A stretch of 64,000 bases of DNA from Betaproteobacteria bacterium HGW-Betaproteobacteria-3 (GCA_002842205.1 PHCI01000002.1:186001-250000); one strand, 5' to 3'. Shown: positions 8,761 to 18,161, counted from the stretch's first letter. A program made the numbers and translations. The notes: generated by a model from the letters alone, not told the origin.

Positions 8761-10091
8761 GCGTTGTACAAAGCCGGCGCGTCCACCTTGCGAATATTCA
8801 GGCGGTGCTGTTTCCAGGCGTTGAACGCGCGCCTGGGTTGAAGCACGTTGGCGCCGTAATACAGCAGCTTGAAGGCCAGCAATGAACGCCAGATGGGGGT
8901 CTTCCCAAACACATCACCGGCCAGCACCGACAACAGTGCCTCCTTGACCCGGTACACGTTCTTTGGATGCATGAAGAAGTCGCGCATGATGGGATTGGTC
9001 ATGCGGTAGATGAACCAGGAATATTCCTTCAGGCCGTGGCGTGTCAGATGATCAAAGCGCTTCAGTGCGGATGCCGCTTGGGCGGGTTGCTTCAGGCAGG
9101 TGTCAATCGCCTCGGCGCCCGCCACGCCACTGTGCATTGCAAGCCAGACGCCAGATGAGAACACCGGGTCGATGAAGGCGTAGGCGTCGCCCAGAAGCAG
9201 ATAGTTGGGCCCGTGAGTGCTTTGCGAGGCGTACGAAAAATTCCCGGTGGCTTCAGCAGGGCTGACCATGCTGGCATCTTGCAATCGTTCGGAAAGCGCC
9301 GTGTTCAGCGCAATGTTGTCGAGCAGGAACTGCTGCAGACTGCGCTGATTTCGGGTCTTCATGTGATAGGGCCACGTCACCATGCCCACACTGGTGTGAC
9401 CATTGACCAGGGGAATAAACCAGAACCAGCCGTGTTCGAACCAGAAAATCGTGATGTTTCCCTCATTGGGGCCTTCACTGCGTCTGGCTTGCGCAAAATG
9501 GGCATAGACAGCAGCGCTGTTGTGCTTGGGGTTGCGTATCTTGGTCTTGAAGCGATTTGCCAGGAAGGTGTCGCGCCCCGAGGCGTCGACCACAAACCGG
9601 GCACGCCATTGCTGCTCAGTACCGTCTTCGTTGCTGGCGACGATGTGGACGCCACCCGCCGCAGGAAAGTTCACCGCCGTCACCTTGCAGCCCTCGTGTA
9701 CCTCGGCGCCTTTGCGTGAGGCATGGCGGATGAGGATTTCGTCGAACTCGGAGCGCCTGACCTGGTAAGCGTGGGGCATCGACTTGTCCCACGCATCGGA
9801 GAAATGAAAAGTTTGTGCCCGCTTGTGATGCGTGGAAAAGAATTCTGCTCCGGGTTTGCGCATTCCGATGGCCTGGACTTCGTTTGCAATGCCCATCTTC
9901 TCGAACAGGGGCAAATTTGCCGGCAGCAGGGACTCACCGATGTGAAAACGCGGATGTTGCGCTTTCTCCAGCACGACCACGTGGTGACCACGTTCTGCCA
10001 GAAGGCTGGATACCGTAGAGCCTGCAGGCCCTCCGCCAATGACCAGCACGTCACATGACGGGAACGATTCTCCCTGAGCCTGCATTGTCAT
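8757..10091 (-). CDS. FAD-dependent halogenase-like oxidoreductase of the pigment cluster
   Basis: A 444-residue flavoprotein. The ATG at 10091 was chosen because AAGGG lies 5 bases upstream on the minus strand; an earlier in-frame ATG at 10172 lacks this. The N-terminal dinucleotide-binding motif VIGGGPAGS is present, followed by PRFHIGESLLP, typical of the flavin-dependent halogenase and geranylgeranyl-reductase-like group. The segment WFWFIP matches the halogenase WxWxIP motif. LLLGDAYAFIDP is the second FAD motif. In Xanthomonas, a related gene is associated with brominated xanthomonadins. It is the first gene of the minus-strand operon and is divergent from dnaE. Whether it halogenates or only oxidises the aryl head group is not settled. 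Confidence 0.85.
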   Translation of the reverse strand: MTMQAQGESFPSCDVLVIGGGPAGSTVSSLLAERGHHVVVLEKAQHPRFHIGESLLPANLPLFEKMGIANEVQAIGMRKPGAEFFSTHHKRAQTFHFSDAWDKSMPHAYQVRRSEFDEILIRHASRKGAEVHEGCKVTAVNFPAAGGVHIVASNEDGTEQQWRARFVVDASGRDTFLANRFKTKIRNPKHNSAAVYAHFAQARRSEGPNEGNITIFWFEHGWFWFIPLVNGHTSVGMVTWPYHMKTRNQRSLQQFLLDNIALNTALSERLQDASMVSPAEATGNFSYASQSTHGPNYLLLGDAYAFIDPVFSSGVWLAMHSGVAGAEAIDTCLKQPAQAASALKRFDHLTRHGLKEYSWFIYRMTNPIMRDFFMHPKNVYRVKEALLSVLAGDVFGKTPIWRSLLAFKLLYYGANVLQPRRAFNAWKQHRLNIRKVDAPALYNA

Positions 10092-10233
10092 TTTTCCCTT
10101 GGGGCACCCGGTTTCCGGGAGCCAGTATGTACCAATTTGCGGTGGGAGATTGTACCTCTCGCGTCGGGCCATTCGCGTCAGGGCGCCCCGCGATGGCGAG
10201 TAGCAACACGCCAGAAAATGGCATCATTGAGGG

Positions 10234-13200
10234 ATGTTTACTCACCTGCGCCTGCACACCGAATTTTCCGTCGTCGATGGCACCAATCGTGTGGATGAGG
10301 TGGTCAAGGCCGCTGCCGCCGACGGCCAGCCAGCGCTGGCCATCACCGACTTCAACAACCTGTTTGGCGCGATCAAGTTCTATAAAGAGTCGCGCGGCGC
10401 GGGCGTCAAGCCGCTGATTGGCGTCGAGATCCTGCTCGAAGGCCTGGGCTCCGAGGGTGCGGCGTTGTCACGCATGGTGCTGCTGGTGCAGAACCAGCAG
10501 GGCTATCTGAACCTGTCCGAGCTGCTGACCCGGGCATGGACGCAAAACATCGTCAAGGCCCAGGCGGTCGTGAAACTCGCCTGGCTTCAGGAACTGGGCG
10601 AGGGATTGATTGCCCTGTCGGGGGCGCAGGCCGGCCCGGTGGGGCAGGCCCTGGTGCAAGGCGACGACGACCGCGCGGGCGAGGTGGCACTGCAACTGGC
10701 GGCGCTGTTTCCGCACCGTTTTTATCTGGAGCTGCAACGCGCAGGCCGGCCGGACGACGAAGCCCACGTGACGGCAGCGGTGCAACTCGCTGCGCGCCTG
10801 AAATTGCCGGTGGTGGCCACTCATCCGGTGCAGTTCGCCCGGCCCGACGATTACGAGGCACACGAGGCGCGTGTGTGTATTGCCGAAGGAGAGATCCTGG
10901 GCAATGCGCGGCGCGTGCGCCGCTTCACCACCGAGCAGTATTTCAAGTCATCGGCCGAAATGGCGGCGCTGTTTGCCGATGTGCCGTCGGCGCTGGCCAA
11001 CACCCTGGAGATCGCGCGCCGCTGCAATCTCACGCTGGTGCTGGGCAAGCCGCAACTGCCCGACTTTCCCACGCCCGAGGTCAACGGCCAGCGCATGCCG
11101 ATTGACGAGTACTTCCGCATCGCGTCGCGTGAAGGGCTGGAAGATCGCCTTCAGCACCTGTATCCCGACGTGGCCGATCGCGACAGACAGCGAACGCGTT
11201 ACGTGGAGCGGCTGGAGTTTGAAATCAACACCATCCTGAAGATGGGCTTTCCAGGGTACTTCCTGATCGTGGGCGATTTCATCAACTGGGCCAAGAACAA
11301 CGGCTGCCCGGTGGGGCCGGGGCGCGGCTCCGGCGCAGGCTCGCTGGTGGCGTATTCGCTCAAGATCACCGACTTGGACCCGCTGGAATACAACCTGCTG
11401 TTCGAGCGATTTTTGAACCCCGAGCGGGTGTCGATGCCCGACTTCGACATCGACTTCTGCCAAGCCAACCGCGACCGCGTGATCGACTACGTCAAGGCCA
11501 AGTACGGCAAGGACGCAGTGAGCCAGATCGTCACTTTCGGCACCATGGCCGCACGTGCGGCCATCCGCGACGTGGGCCGCGTGCTCGACATGAGCTACAC
11601 CTTTTGCGATGGCATCAGCAAGCTCATCCCCAACAAGCCGGGCCAGCACATCACGATCGACGGCGCCATCAAGGCCGAGCCGGCCCTCGCCGAGCGGCTG
11701 GAGAAGGAAGACGAGGTCAAGACGCTGCTGGCGCTAGCGCAAAAACTCGAAGGCATGACGCGCAACGTCGGCATGCACGCGGGCGGCGTGTTGATCGCCC
11801 CGGGCAAGCTCACCGATTTTTGTCCGCTCTATCAGCAGCCTGGCAGCGGATCGGCGGTCAGCCAGTACGACAAGGACGACGTGGAGGCCATCGGCCTGGT
11901 CAAGTTCGACTTTCTGGGGCTGGCCACGCTGACCATCCTGGAAATCGCCAAGGAGTTCATCGTGGCCCGCCACAAGGGGCGCGAGAACTTCGCCTACGAG
12001 AACATTCCGCTGGACGATGCCGCCACCTACAAGCTGTTTTCCGATGGCAAGACCGAGGCGGTGTTTCAGTTTGAAAGCCGCGGCATGCAGGGCATGCTGC
12101 GCGACGCCCGCCCCACGCGGCTGGAGGACCTGATTGCGCTGAACGCGCTGTACCGGCCGGGCCCGATGGACCTGATCCCCAGCTTTGTGGCACGCAAGCA
12201 CGGGCGTGAGCCGGTGGAGTACCCGCACCCGCTGGTGGCCGAGATGCTGGGCGAGACCTACGGCATCATGGTCTACCAGGAACAGGTGATGCAGACCGCG
12301 CAGATCCTGGGCGGCTACTCGCTGGGCGGCGCCGACCTGCTGCGTCGCGCCATGGGCAAGAAGAAGGCCGAGGAGATGGCTGAACACCGCAGCATCTTCC
12401 GTGCCGGTGCGGCAAAAAACGGCATCGTTCAGGACAAGGCCGACGAAATCTTCGACCTGATGGAGAAGTTCGCGGGCTATGGCTTCAACAAGTCGCACGC
12501 GGCGGCCTACTCGCTGCTGGCCTATCACACGGGCTGGCTCAAGGTGCATTACACGGCCGAGTTTTTCTGCGCCAACATGACGGTGGAAATGGACGACACC
12601 GACAAGCTCAAGGTGTTGTTCGAGGATGCTGTCAAAAATTTCGACATCACGTTCGAGGCGCCCGATGTGAACCGCGGCAACTACCGCTTCGAGCCGGTGA
12701 CCGACAAGGCGATCCGCTACGGTCTGGGCGCCGTCAAAGGCACGGGCCAGCAGGCGATAGAGGCCATTGTGAAGGCGCGCGAAGGCCGGGGCGAAGGTCC
12801 GTCCGGTTCGGTGTGCGGGCCGTTCAAAAGCCTGTTTGATTTTTGCGTCCGCGTCGAGCGCAGCAAAATCAACAAACGCACCGTTGAGGCGCTTGTCAAG
12901 GCCGGCGCCTTTGACTCACTGCAGCTCAACCGCGCGGCGCTGGTCGCGTCGATCGAACGGGCGTTCGAGTTTGCCGCCGCGACCGAAGCCAATGCCAACC
13001 AGAGTGGGCTGTTCGACATGGGCGGTGAGGATGACCACGGCTCCAGCACGCAGGAGCCTGAACTCGTGGAGGTCACGCCCTGGGGCGTCAAGGAGCGGCT
13101 GACCTTCGAGAAGACCGCCGTGGGTTTTTACCTTTCGGGCCATCTGTTTGACGAGGTGGCGCGCGAGGTGCGCCAGTTTGTGCGGCGCCAGGTGGGTGAG

Positions 13201-13737
13201 TTGATCGACTCGCGCGAGCCTCAGCTGCTGGCCGGCATCGTGAGCGACTTCCGTGTCATCAACGGCCAGCGCGGCAAGCTGGCGCTGTTCAAGCTGGACG
13301 ACAAGTCCGGCATGATCGAGGCGACCGCGGTGGAAGACATCGTCAATGCCCACCGCAACCTGCTCAAGGACGACGAGTTGATCATCGTCATGGGCAAGCT
13401 GCAGCCCGACCGATTTTCCGGCGGCTACCGTCTGAGCGTGACGCAAGTCTGGGATTTGCCGGCTGCGCGTTGCCGCTTTGGCAAGTTCCTGCGCGTGGCG
13501 GTCAACGGGGCCGCACCCGATGTGGCGCGGCTGTTGCGCGACCATCCACCACGGCGCGAGATGTCCGAGCACGGCGAACTGGTGCGCGGCTTGCCGGTGC
13601 GGCTTTCGCTGCAGCGCAAGGCGGTCAAAGCCGAGCTTCAACTGGGTGACGAGGCCCGGTTCTTCCCCACCGATGCAGCGCTGGCCAGCTGGATGGCGCA
13701 GGCAGACCAGGGGCGGGCGGTGATCGTTTACGAGTAA
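10234..13737 (+). CDS. dnaE: DNA polymerase III subunit alpha
   Basis: A 1167-residue protein of the usual DnaE length. The N-terminal PHP domain starts with FTHLRLHTEFSVVDG, and the palm domain contains PDFDIDF at about residues 400-407, which carries the catalytic aspartates, preceded by GPGRGSGAGSLVAYSL. Further on are NVGMHAGGVLIAP and the YQEQVMQ region of the family, then the beta-binding and OB-fold segments near the C-terminus (about 985-1070). It is the replicative polymerase catalytic subunit. It is transcribed away from the pigment operon, with 142 bp between the two starts, and is followed by a repeat element and the convergent tol genes. Confidence 0.97.
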   Translation: MFTHLRLHTEFSVVDGTNRVDEVVKAAAADGQPALAITDFNNLFGAIKFYKESRGAGVKPLIGVEILLEGLGSEGAALSRMVLLVQNQQGYLNLSELLTRAWTQNIVKAQAVVKLAWLQELGEGLIALSGAQAGPVGQALVQGDDDRAGEVALQLAALFPHRFYLELQRAGRPDDEAHVTAAVQLAARLKLPVVATHPVQFARPDDYEAHEARVCIAEGEILGNARRVRRFTTEQYFKSSAEMAALFADVPSALANTLEIARRCNLTLVLGKPQLPDFPTPEVNGQRMPIDEYFRIASREGLEDRLQHLYPDVADRDRQRTRYVERLEFEINTILKMGFPGYFLIVGDFINWAKNNGCPVGPGRGSGAGSLVAYSLKITDLDPLEYNLLFERFLNPERVSMPDFDIDFCQANRDRVIDYVKAKYGKDAVSQIVTFGTMAARAAIRDVGRVLDMSYTFCDGISKLIPNKPGQHITIDGAIKAEPALAERLEKEDEVKTLLALAQKLEGMTRNVGMHAGGVLIAPGKLTDFCPLYQQPGSGSAVSQYDKDDVEAIGLVKFDFLGLATLTILEIAKEFIVARHKGRENFAYENIPLDDAATYKLFSDGKTEAVFQFESRGMQGMLRDARPTRLEDLIALNALYRPGPMDLIPSFVARKHGREPVEYPHPLVAEMLGETYGIMVYQEQVMQTAQILGGYSLGGADLLRRAMGKKKAEEMAEHRSIFRAGAAKNGIVQDKADEIFDLMEKFAGYGFNKSHAAAYSLLAYHTGWLKVHYTAEFFCANMTVEMDDTDKLKVLFEDAVKNFDITFEAPDVNRGNYRFEPVTDKAIRYGLGAVKGTGQQAIEAIVKAREGRGEGPSGSVCGPFKSLFDFCVRVERSKINKRTVEALVKAGAFDSLQLNRAALVASIERAFEFAAATEANANQSGLFDMGGEDDHGSSTQEPELVEVTPWGVKERLTFEKTAVGFYLSGHLFDEVAREVRQFVRRQVGELIDSREPQLLAGIVSDFRVINGQRGKLALFKLDDKSGMIEATAVEDIVNAHRNLLKDDELIIVMGKLQPDRFSGGYRLSVTQVWDLPAARCRFGKFLRVAVNGAAPDVARLLRDHPPRREMSEHGELVRGLPVRLSLQRKAVKAELQLGDEARFFPTDAALASWMAQADQGRAVIVYE

Positions 13738-13758
13738 ATTAATAAAGAAAAATGCCTC

Positions 13759-13801
13759 TAGCCCCCGTCAAACATCAATAGTTTGCTACTATTTATGTAG
13801 T
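13759..13801 (+). repeat. 43-bp dispersed palindromic element, copy 1 (intergenic)
   Basis: An AT-rich copy with the core opening TAGCCCCCGTC and the middle TTTGCTAC, ending in the inverted repeat CTAC...GTAG around a 7-base AT-rich loop. It lies between the dnaE stop and the tolA stop. Eight further copies elsewhere in the window align with it over 43 positions without gaps. Immediately upstream is an A-rich lead (AATAAAGAAAAATGCCTC) that is also seen at the copy near 63380. Confidence 0.85.
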
Positions 13802-13880
13802 TAGTTCCCGCTGCATCAGCAGGTCGATCGGGTGGACCCGCGCACTCGTCGGCAAGCCTGCGGCGCAGGCACCCTGACGG

Positions 13881-14768
13881 TCAGTCTTTGGGGCGAAAGC
13901 TGATCACCATGGCACTGGGCACGCGGCCATCCACGTCGCGCGGCAGCACTTCGGTCTTGTCGATGGCCTTGAGCACGGCCTCGTCCCAGGACTTGACGCC
14001 GCTGGACTTGATGAGCTCTCGGCCCACAATCGTGCCATCGGGGGCCACGCGCACCTGCACCTCGGCGGTGGGATTGCCGGAGATGTCTTCGGTGAACACG
14101 ATGTTGGGCTTGACCCGAGCGCGAATCCGGCCGGCGTAGCCTTGCGACGGCCCCGACGATTGCAGGGCGTTGCCGGTGGCTGAAGGCGCGCCGGTGGCGC
14201 CGGCCAGGCCGGCCATCCGCTGGAGGTTGGCCTCGCGTTGTTTGGCCGCGGCAGCTTTTTCGGCCTCGGCCCGCCTGGCGGCTTCAAGTTCGCGCTTTTT
14301 CTTGTCCTCGGCTGCCTGGCGTTCGGCGGCCTGCTTCTCCAGCGCGCGTTTTTGCCTTTCTTTTTCCCGTTCTTTTTCTTCGGCGCGCTCACGTTCCATC
14401 CTGGCCTTCTCCGCCGCAAGGCGCGCTTTTTCCTTCTCCACCGAGATGTCCACCGCAGGGCGCGGAGGCTCGGGTGCGCGCTGGACCACGGGAGGCGGCG
14501 GTGGTGGCGGGGGCGCCTCCACAGCCTTGGGGGCCGCCTGCTGCGGTACGGCCGACCATAACTCGGCTTCGACCGAAAGATTCTCGGCCTGGCGCTTCCA
14601 TTGCACGCCCAGCGTCAACGCTGCCAGCAGCAAGCCATGGGCCAGCAGCGCCAGCACGAGGCCGCGCCCCAGACCCGGCGCCGGGGGCGGCTCGAACTCG
14701 CCACGTTCCGGTGCGTGATGCAGGAACGCGCTCTGGAACATCGAATGACCCGCGCTGGAGGGATTCAT
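13881..14768 (-). CDS. tolA: Cell envelope protein TolA
   Basis: A 295-residue protein when started at the ATG at 14768; an ATG 12 bases upstream is an alternative. One N-terminal membrane helix (about residues 33-55) is followed by a proline stretch, then a long charged, alanine- and glutamate-rich helical region, then a small C-terminal TonB-like domain (NPTAEVQVRVAPDGTI). This is the TolA plan, although the linker is shorter than in E. coli. It connects the TolQR motor to outer-membrane partners during cell constriction. It lies directly after tolR. TolB and Pal are not adjacent in this window, so the operon ends here. Confidence 0.92.
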   Translation of the reverse strand: MNPSSAGHSMFQSAFLHHAPERGEFEPPPAPGLGRGLVLALLAHGLLLAALTLGVQWKRQAENLSVEAELWSAVPQQAAPKAVEAPPPPPPPPVVQRAPEPPRPAVDISVEKEKARLAAEKARMERERAEEKEREKERQKRALEKQAAERQAAEDKKKRELEAARRAEAEKAAAAKQREANLQRMAGLAGATGAPSATGNALQSSGPSQGYAGRIRARVKPNIVFTEDISGNPTAEVQVRVAPDGTIVGRELIKSSGVKSWDEAVLKAIDKTEVLPRDVDGRVPSAMVISFRPKD

Positions 14769-14781
14769 GGCGGCACGCAAT

Positions 14782-15201
14782 TCAAGGCGACAACTTTACC
14801 GAAAGACCCACGCGCTGCACACCGTTGCGCTGCAGGGTGTCCATGACGCGCACCACGGCCTCGTATTTGACGTTTCGGTCGGCACTGATGACCACGGGCA
14901 GTGTGGCGTCGCCGCCCTGGGCCTGTCGCACCGCCGCCACCAGACCGGGCAGCGCCAGACGGGTGTTTTGGTCCTGTACCTTGAGCTCCAGCGACTCGTC
15001 CTTGGCCACGATGATCTGGATCACCTTGTCTGGCTGGGTCTTGCCCTTGCCTACGCTGGGCAGATCGATGACGCTGGGCGAGATCAGCGGGGCCGTGACC
15101 ATGAAGATGATGAGCAGCACCAGCATCACGTCAATGAACGGCACCATGTTGATCTCGTTGATGGTGCGTCGGCCGCGGCCGCGGGACACGAGGGCCGGCA
15201 T
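14782..15201 (-). CDS. tolR: Biopolymer transporter TolR (ExbD family)
   Basis: A 139-residue protein with a short cytoplasmic N-terminus (SRGRGRRTINEINMVPFID), then one membrane helix MLVLLIIFMVTAPL. The Asp in VPFIDVMLVLL is the conserved proton-path residue of ExbD/TolR. The rest is the periplasmic domain. It forms the TolQR proton-driven motor with the upstream gene (2-bp gap) and drives TolA. Length and motif match the family well. Confidence 0.94.
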   Translation of the reverse strand: MPALVSRGRGRRTINEINMVPFIDVMLVLLIIFMVTAPLISPSVIDLPSVGKGKTQPDKVIQIIVAKDESLELKVQDQNTRLALPGLVAAVRQAQGGDATLPVVISADRNVKYEAVVRVMDTLQRNGVQRVGLSVKLSP

Positions 15202-15203
15202 CG

Positions 15204-15908
15204 TCAGTGCCCTCCGGCCGAAGCGACGGCTGCTGTGTTGCCCAGGTTGCGCTGAAGGATGTTGGAGAACTCTTCGATGAAGGTCTCCAGCTTGATCGCC
15301 ACGCGGTCGATGTCACGGGCAAACCGGTTATAGGCCACCACGGCCGGAATGGCCGCAAACAGGCCGATGGCGGTGGCCACCAGCGCCTCGGCAATGCCCG
15401 GTGCCACCGAGGCCAGCGTGACCTGCTGCAACCCTGCCAGGCCAGTGAACGCGTGCATGATGCCCCAGACCGTGCCGAACAGGCCCACATACGGTGAAAC
15501 CGAGCCGACCGAGGCCAGGAACGACAGGTTGGACTCGATGGCGTCAAGCTCGCGCTGATAGCTGGCGCGCATGGCGCGGCGCGCGCCGTCCATCAGGGTG
15601 CCGGGGTCGGCAATGCGGCGCTCTCGCAGCTTCTGGAACTCGCGCATGCCGCTGGCAAAAATGCGCTCCATCGGGCCTGAACTCTTGGCGTTTTGCGCCG
15701 CAGCCGCATACAGGTCGTTCAGGCTGGTGCCGGACCAGAAGTCCCGCTCGAACGTGTCGTTGAGTGCCTTGACCCTGCCAAGCGAAAAAAGCTTTCTGAA
15801 AATGGCCGACCAACTGGCGATGGACACCACCACCAGCAGCAGCATGACGGCTTGCACCACCCAGCTAGCGTTGAGGACCAGGTGGAGAATGGACAGGTCT
15901 TGATTCAT
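15204..15908 (-). CDS. tolQ: Proton channel subunit TolQ (MotA/TolQ/ExbB family)
   Basis: A 234-residue membrane protein with three predicted helices: near the N-terminus (WVVQAVMLLLVVVSIASW), and the pair around residues 130-160 (PYVGLFGTVWGIMHAF) and 170-200 (GIAEALVATAIGLFAAIPAV). The GLFGTVWGI and EALVATAIGLFAAIPA segments are conserved family motifs. It forms the proton channel of the Tol motor with TolR. It is preceded by ybgC with a 12-bp gap, the usual ybgC-tolQRA order. Confidence 0.95.
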   Translation of the reverse strand: MNQDLSILHLVLNASWVVQAVMLLLVVVSIASWSAIFRKLFSLGRVKALNDTFERDFWSGTSLNDLYAAAAQNAKSSGPMERIFASGMREFQKLRERRIADPGTLMDGARRAMRASYQRELDAIESNLSFLASVGSVSPYVGLFGTVWGIMHAFTGLAGLQQVTLASVAPGIAEALVATAIGLFAAIPAVVAYNRFARDIDRVAIKLETFIEEFSNILQRNLGNTAAVASAGGH

Positions 15909-15920
15909 GGGGTAGAGGTC

Positions 15921-16379
15921 TTACGCTTCGGGTTGTGGTGAACAGCCCAGGGTTTCCAGAATCTGCCGGGGGATTCTCGCAGGCTTGAGACTAGCAGCAT
16001 CGACCCAACCGATGCGGATCGTTCCCTCACAGAGCGTGAGGGGTGCGCCACTGGGCAGGAATTCTTTCGGCCGCAGAGTTTGCGCAATTGTGAGCGATGC
16101 ACGGCCCGCTTCGCGCAACGCGGCTGTAACAATGAGTTCGTCGTCCAGGCGCGCGGGGCGATGGTATTTGACGGTGGTTTCACTCACCACGAACATGCCG
16201 CCGGTCGTCTCGCGCAGATGCTGCTGGCCAATTCCCAGTGAGCGCAGCCATTCGGTGCGACCGCGCTCGAAAAACTTGAGGTAATTGGCATAGAACACGA
16301 TGCCCCCCGCGTCGGTGTCCTCCCAATAGATGCGCAGCGGCCAGCTGAAAATCGCCTCGGGCGGGGTACTCGGCGTCAT
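15921..16379 (-). CDS. ybgC: Tol-Pal associated acyl-CoA thioesterase YbgC
   Basis: A 152-residue hotdog thioesterase of the 4-hydroxybenzoyl-CoA thioesterase group. The motif WEDTDAGGIVFYANYLKFFERGRTEW (given here only as its key parts DTDAGG and FFERGR) carries the catalytic Asp. It hydrolyses short acyl-CoA or acyl-ACP and is normally the first gene of the tol-pal operon, as here. Its ATG overlaps the stop of the upstream aminotransferase gene by 4 bp, so that gene may be read in the same transcript. Confidence 0.93.
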   Translation of the reverse strand: MTPSTPPEAIFSWPLRIYWEDTDAGGIVFYANYLKFFERGRTEWLRSLGIGQQHLRETTGGMFVVSETTVKYHRPARLDDELIVTAALREAGRASLTIAQTLRPKEFLPSGAPLTLCEGTIRIGWVDAASLKPARIPRQILETLGCSPQPEA

Positions 16380-17560
16380 CGCAACAACGCTCCCAGCCGG
16401 TCGGCGGCCTCGTGCAGGTGGTCCATGGAACTTGCGGTGGAAAACCGCACGAAGCGGTTGGTGTCGGCCGTACCGAAGTCGCGGCCGGGTGTCACGGCCA
16501 CGTGGGCGCGGCGCATGACCTCAAACGCAAACTCCCAGCTGTCCTTGACGCCGAGTTTTTCACAGGCAGCGGTACAGTCGGCCCAGGCGTAAAACGCGCC
16601 GTCGGGCGTCACCGGCACGGCGAGGCCTATGGCGTTCAGCGCCGGAATGAAAAAATCACGTCGCGCCTTGAATTCGGCCCGACGCCGCTCGTATTCGGCG
16701 AGGGTGTCGGGCTCGAAGCAGGCCAGTGCCGCATGCTGGGCGACGGTGCTGGGGCAGATGAACAGGTTTTGCGCCAGGCGTTCGATCACCGGCACCAGCG
16801 CCTCGGGCACCACCAGCCAGCCCAGCCGCCAGCCCGTCATGTTGAAGTATTTGGAGAAACTGTTGATGCTGATGACCTGATCGTCCAGGGCCAGCGCCGT
16901 TTGGCCAAAGGCCGGGTCGTGGCTCAAGCCCAGATAGATTTCATCGACCAGCGTGATGCCGCCGTGAGCCTGCACCACCGAATGAATGCGCTGCAGCTCG
17001 GCCGGGTCAATGGAGGTGCCGGTGGGGTTGGAGGGTGACGCCAGCAGCACACCGCGGGTGCGTGGCGTCCACGCCGCCTGGACCTGGTTTGCGCTGAGCT
17101 GAAAGCGCTCGGCCGCGCGGGTGGGCACCAGTACGGCGGTGCCGCTGGCGGCGCTCACAAAATGCCGGTTGCACGGGTAGCTCGGGTCCGGCATGAGGAT
17201 CTCGTCGCCGTCGTCGATGAGCGCCAGGCAGGCCAGCTGCAGCGCGGCCGATGCGCCTGCGGTGACGACGATCCGGCGCGCCGGCACGTCCACACCAAAG
17301 CGCGTGGCGTACCAGCCGCTGATGCGCTCGCGCAGCGCCTCCAGCCCGGTGGCCTGGGTGTATTGCGTGGCGCCCCGGGCAATGCTGCGGGTGGCTGCGC
17401 CCTGCACCTGGGGCGGTGCGGTGAAATCGGGCTCGCCAATGTTGAGAAAGATCATCGGCCGTGCACTGTCGGCCACTTCGCGCGCCAGCGCCGAGGCGGC
17501 CTTGGCCACTTCCATCACGTAAAACGGCTCGATGCGGCTGGCGCGCGCTGAAATCCTCAT
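16376..17560 (-). CDS. Class I/II pyridoxal-phosphate aminotransferase
   Basis: A 394-residue fold-type I aminotransferase. LNIGEPDF near residue 40, PSYPCN near 130, SPSNPTGT near 175, DEIYLGLS near 205 and the Schiff-base Lys in NSFSKYFNMTGWRLGW near 235 are all present, and the C-terminal Arg that binds the substrate carboxylate is in NRFVRFS. It is an aspartate/alanine/aromatic-type transaminase, but the exact amino donor is not predictable by eye. It directly precedes ybgC with a 4-bp overlap and follows nusB with a 37-bp gap on the same strand. Confidence 0.88.
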   Translation of the reverse strand: MRISARASRIEPFYVMEVAKAASALAREVADSARPMIFLNIGEPDFTAPPQVQGAATRSIARGATQYTQATGLEALRERISGWYATRFGVDVPARRIVVTAGASAALQLACLALIDDGDEILMPDPSYPCNRHFVSAASGTAVLVPTRAAERFQLSANQVQAAWTPRTRGVLLASPSNPTGTSIDPAELQRIHSVVQAHGGITLVDEIYLGLSHDPAFGQTALALDDQVISINSFSKYFNMTGWRLGWLVVPEALVPVIERLAQNLFICPSTVAQHAALACFEPDTLAEYERRRAEFKARRDFFIPALNAIGLAVPVTPDGAFYAWADCTAACEKLGVKDSWEFAFEVMRRAHVAVTPGRDFGTADTNRFVRFSTASSMDHLHEAADRLGALLR

Positions 17561-17597
17561 GAACCGTTGCCCTCTGACTCTGAACTTCGCGCTGCGC

Positions 17598-18161
17598 TCA
17601 TTTCACCTTGCCTGCAGTGCGGTCGGCGGTGACCTCGGAGGCCCGCAGCGTTGGCGCCAGGCCGTTGAGCACGCCGTTCACGTATTTGTGGCCATCGGTG
17701 CCGCCAAACTCTTTGGCGAGCTCCACGCATTCATTGAGCACCACGCGCCAGGGCACGTCCAGGCAATGCTGCAACTCGTAGGCGCCAATCCACATGATGC
17801 TGCGCTCGACCGGGGAAATCTCAACCAGCTTGCGGTCCAGCAAGGGGCCGATCAGCGCGTCCAGCGCAGCCGATTCGTTCACACAGCCGTGCAGCAAGGC
17901 GTCGTAGTGTGCGGAATCGGCCTTGTGAAAGCCCGCCAGATCGCGCGTGAAGGTGTCAATGTCGTTGGCCGCGTTGCGGCCCACCAGGTGTTGGTAGAGC
18001 GCCTGCACGGCAAACTCCCTTGCGCGCGTGCGCCCAGACTTGGCGGCGGCCTTGCGCACGCCCGTGGCCGTGAGTCCGGTGCGCGATGGGCGGGGCTTGG
18101 CGCCCGGGGGTGTCTCGGGCAGGGCGTCGATCAAGGTGTCGGGGGGCAGGGCGGCGGTCAT
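17598..18161 (-). CDS. nusB: Transcription antitermination factor NusB
   Basis: A 187-residue protein; the NusB core begins near residue 40 ([16 protein letters not shown]). A positively charged N-terminal extension of about 40 residues is longer than in E. coli NusB (139), as often seen in Burkholderiales. [24 protein letters not shown] (key parts [11 protein letters not shown] and [14 protein letters not shown]) matches the conserved core. NusB binds boxA RNA with NusE to promote rRNA antitermination. It follows ribH with a 4-bp ATGA overlap, the usual ribH-nusB pair. Confidence 0.95.
   Translation of the reverse strand: MTAALPPDTLIDALPETPPGAKPRPSRTGLTATGVRKAAAKSGRTRAREFAVQALYQHLVGRNAANDIDTFTRDLAGFHKADSAHYDALLHGCVNESAALDALIGPLLDRKLVEISPVERSIMWIGAYELQHCLDVPWRVVLNECVELAKEFGGTDGHKYVNGVLNGLAPTLRASEVTADRTAGKVK

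Noticed and set aside
13854-13868. Hairpin GCCTGC-GGC-GCAGGC near the end of tolA as a terminator
   Set aside because: It is short and not followed by a T tract on either strand, so I could not support it as a terminator.
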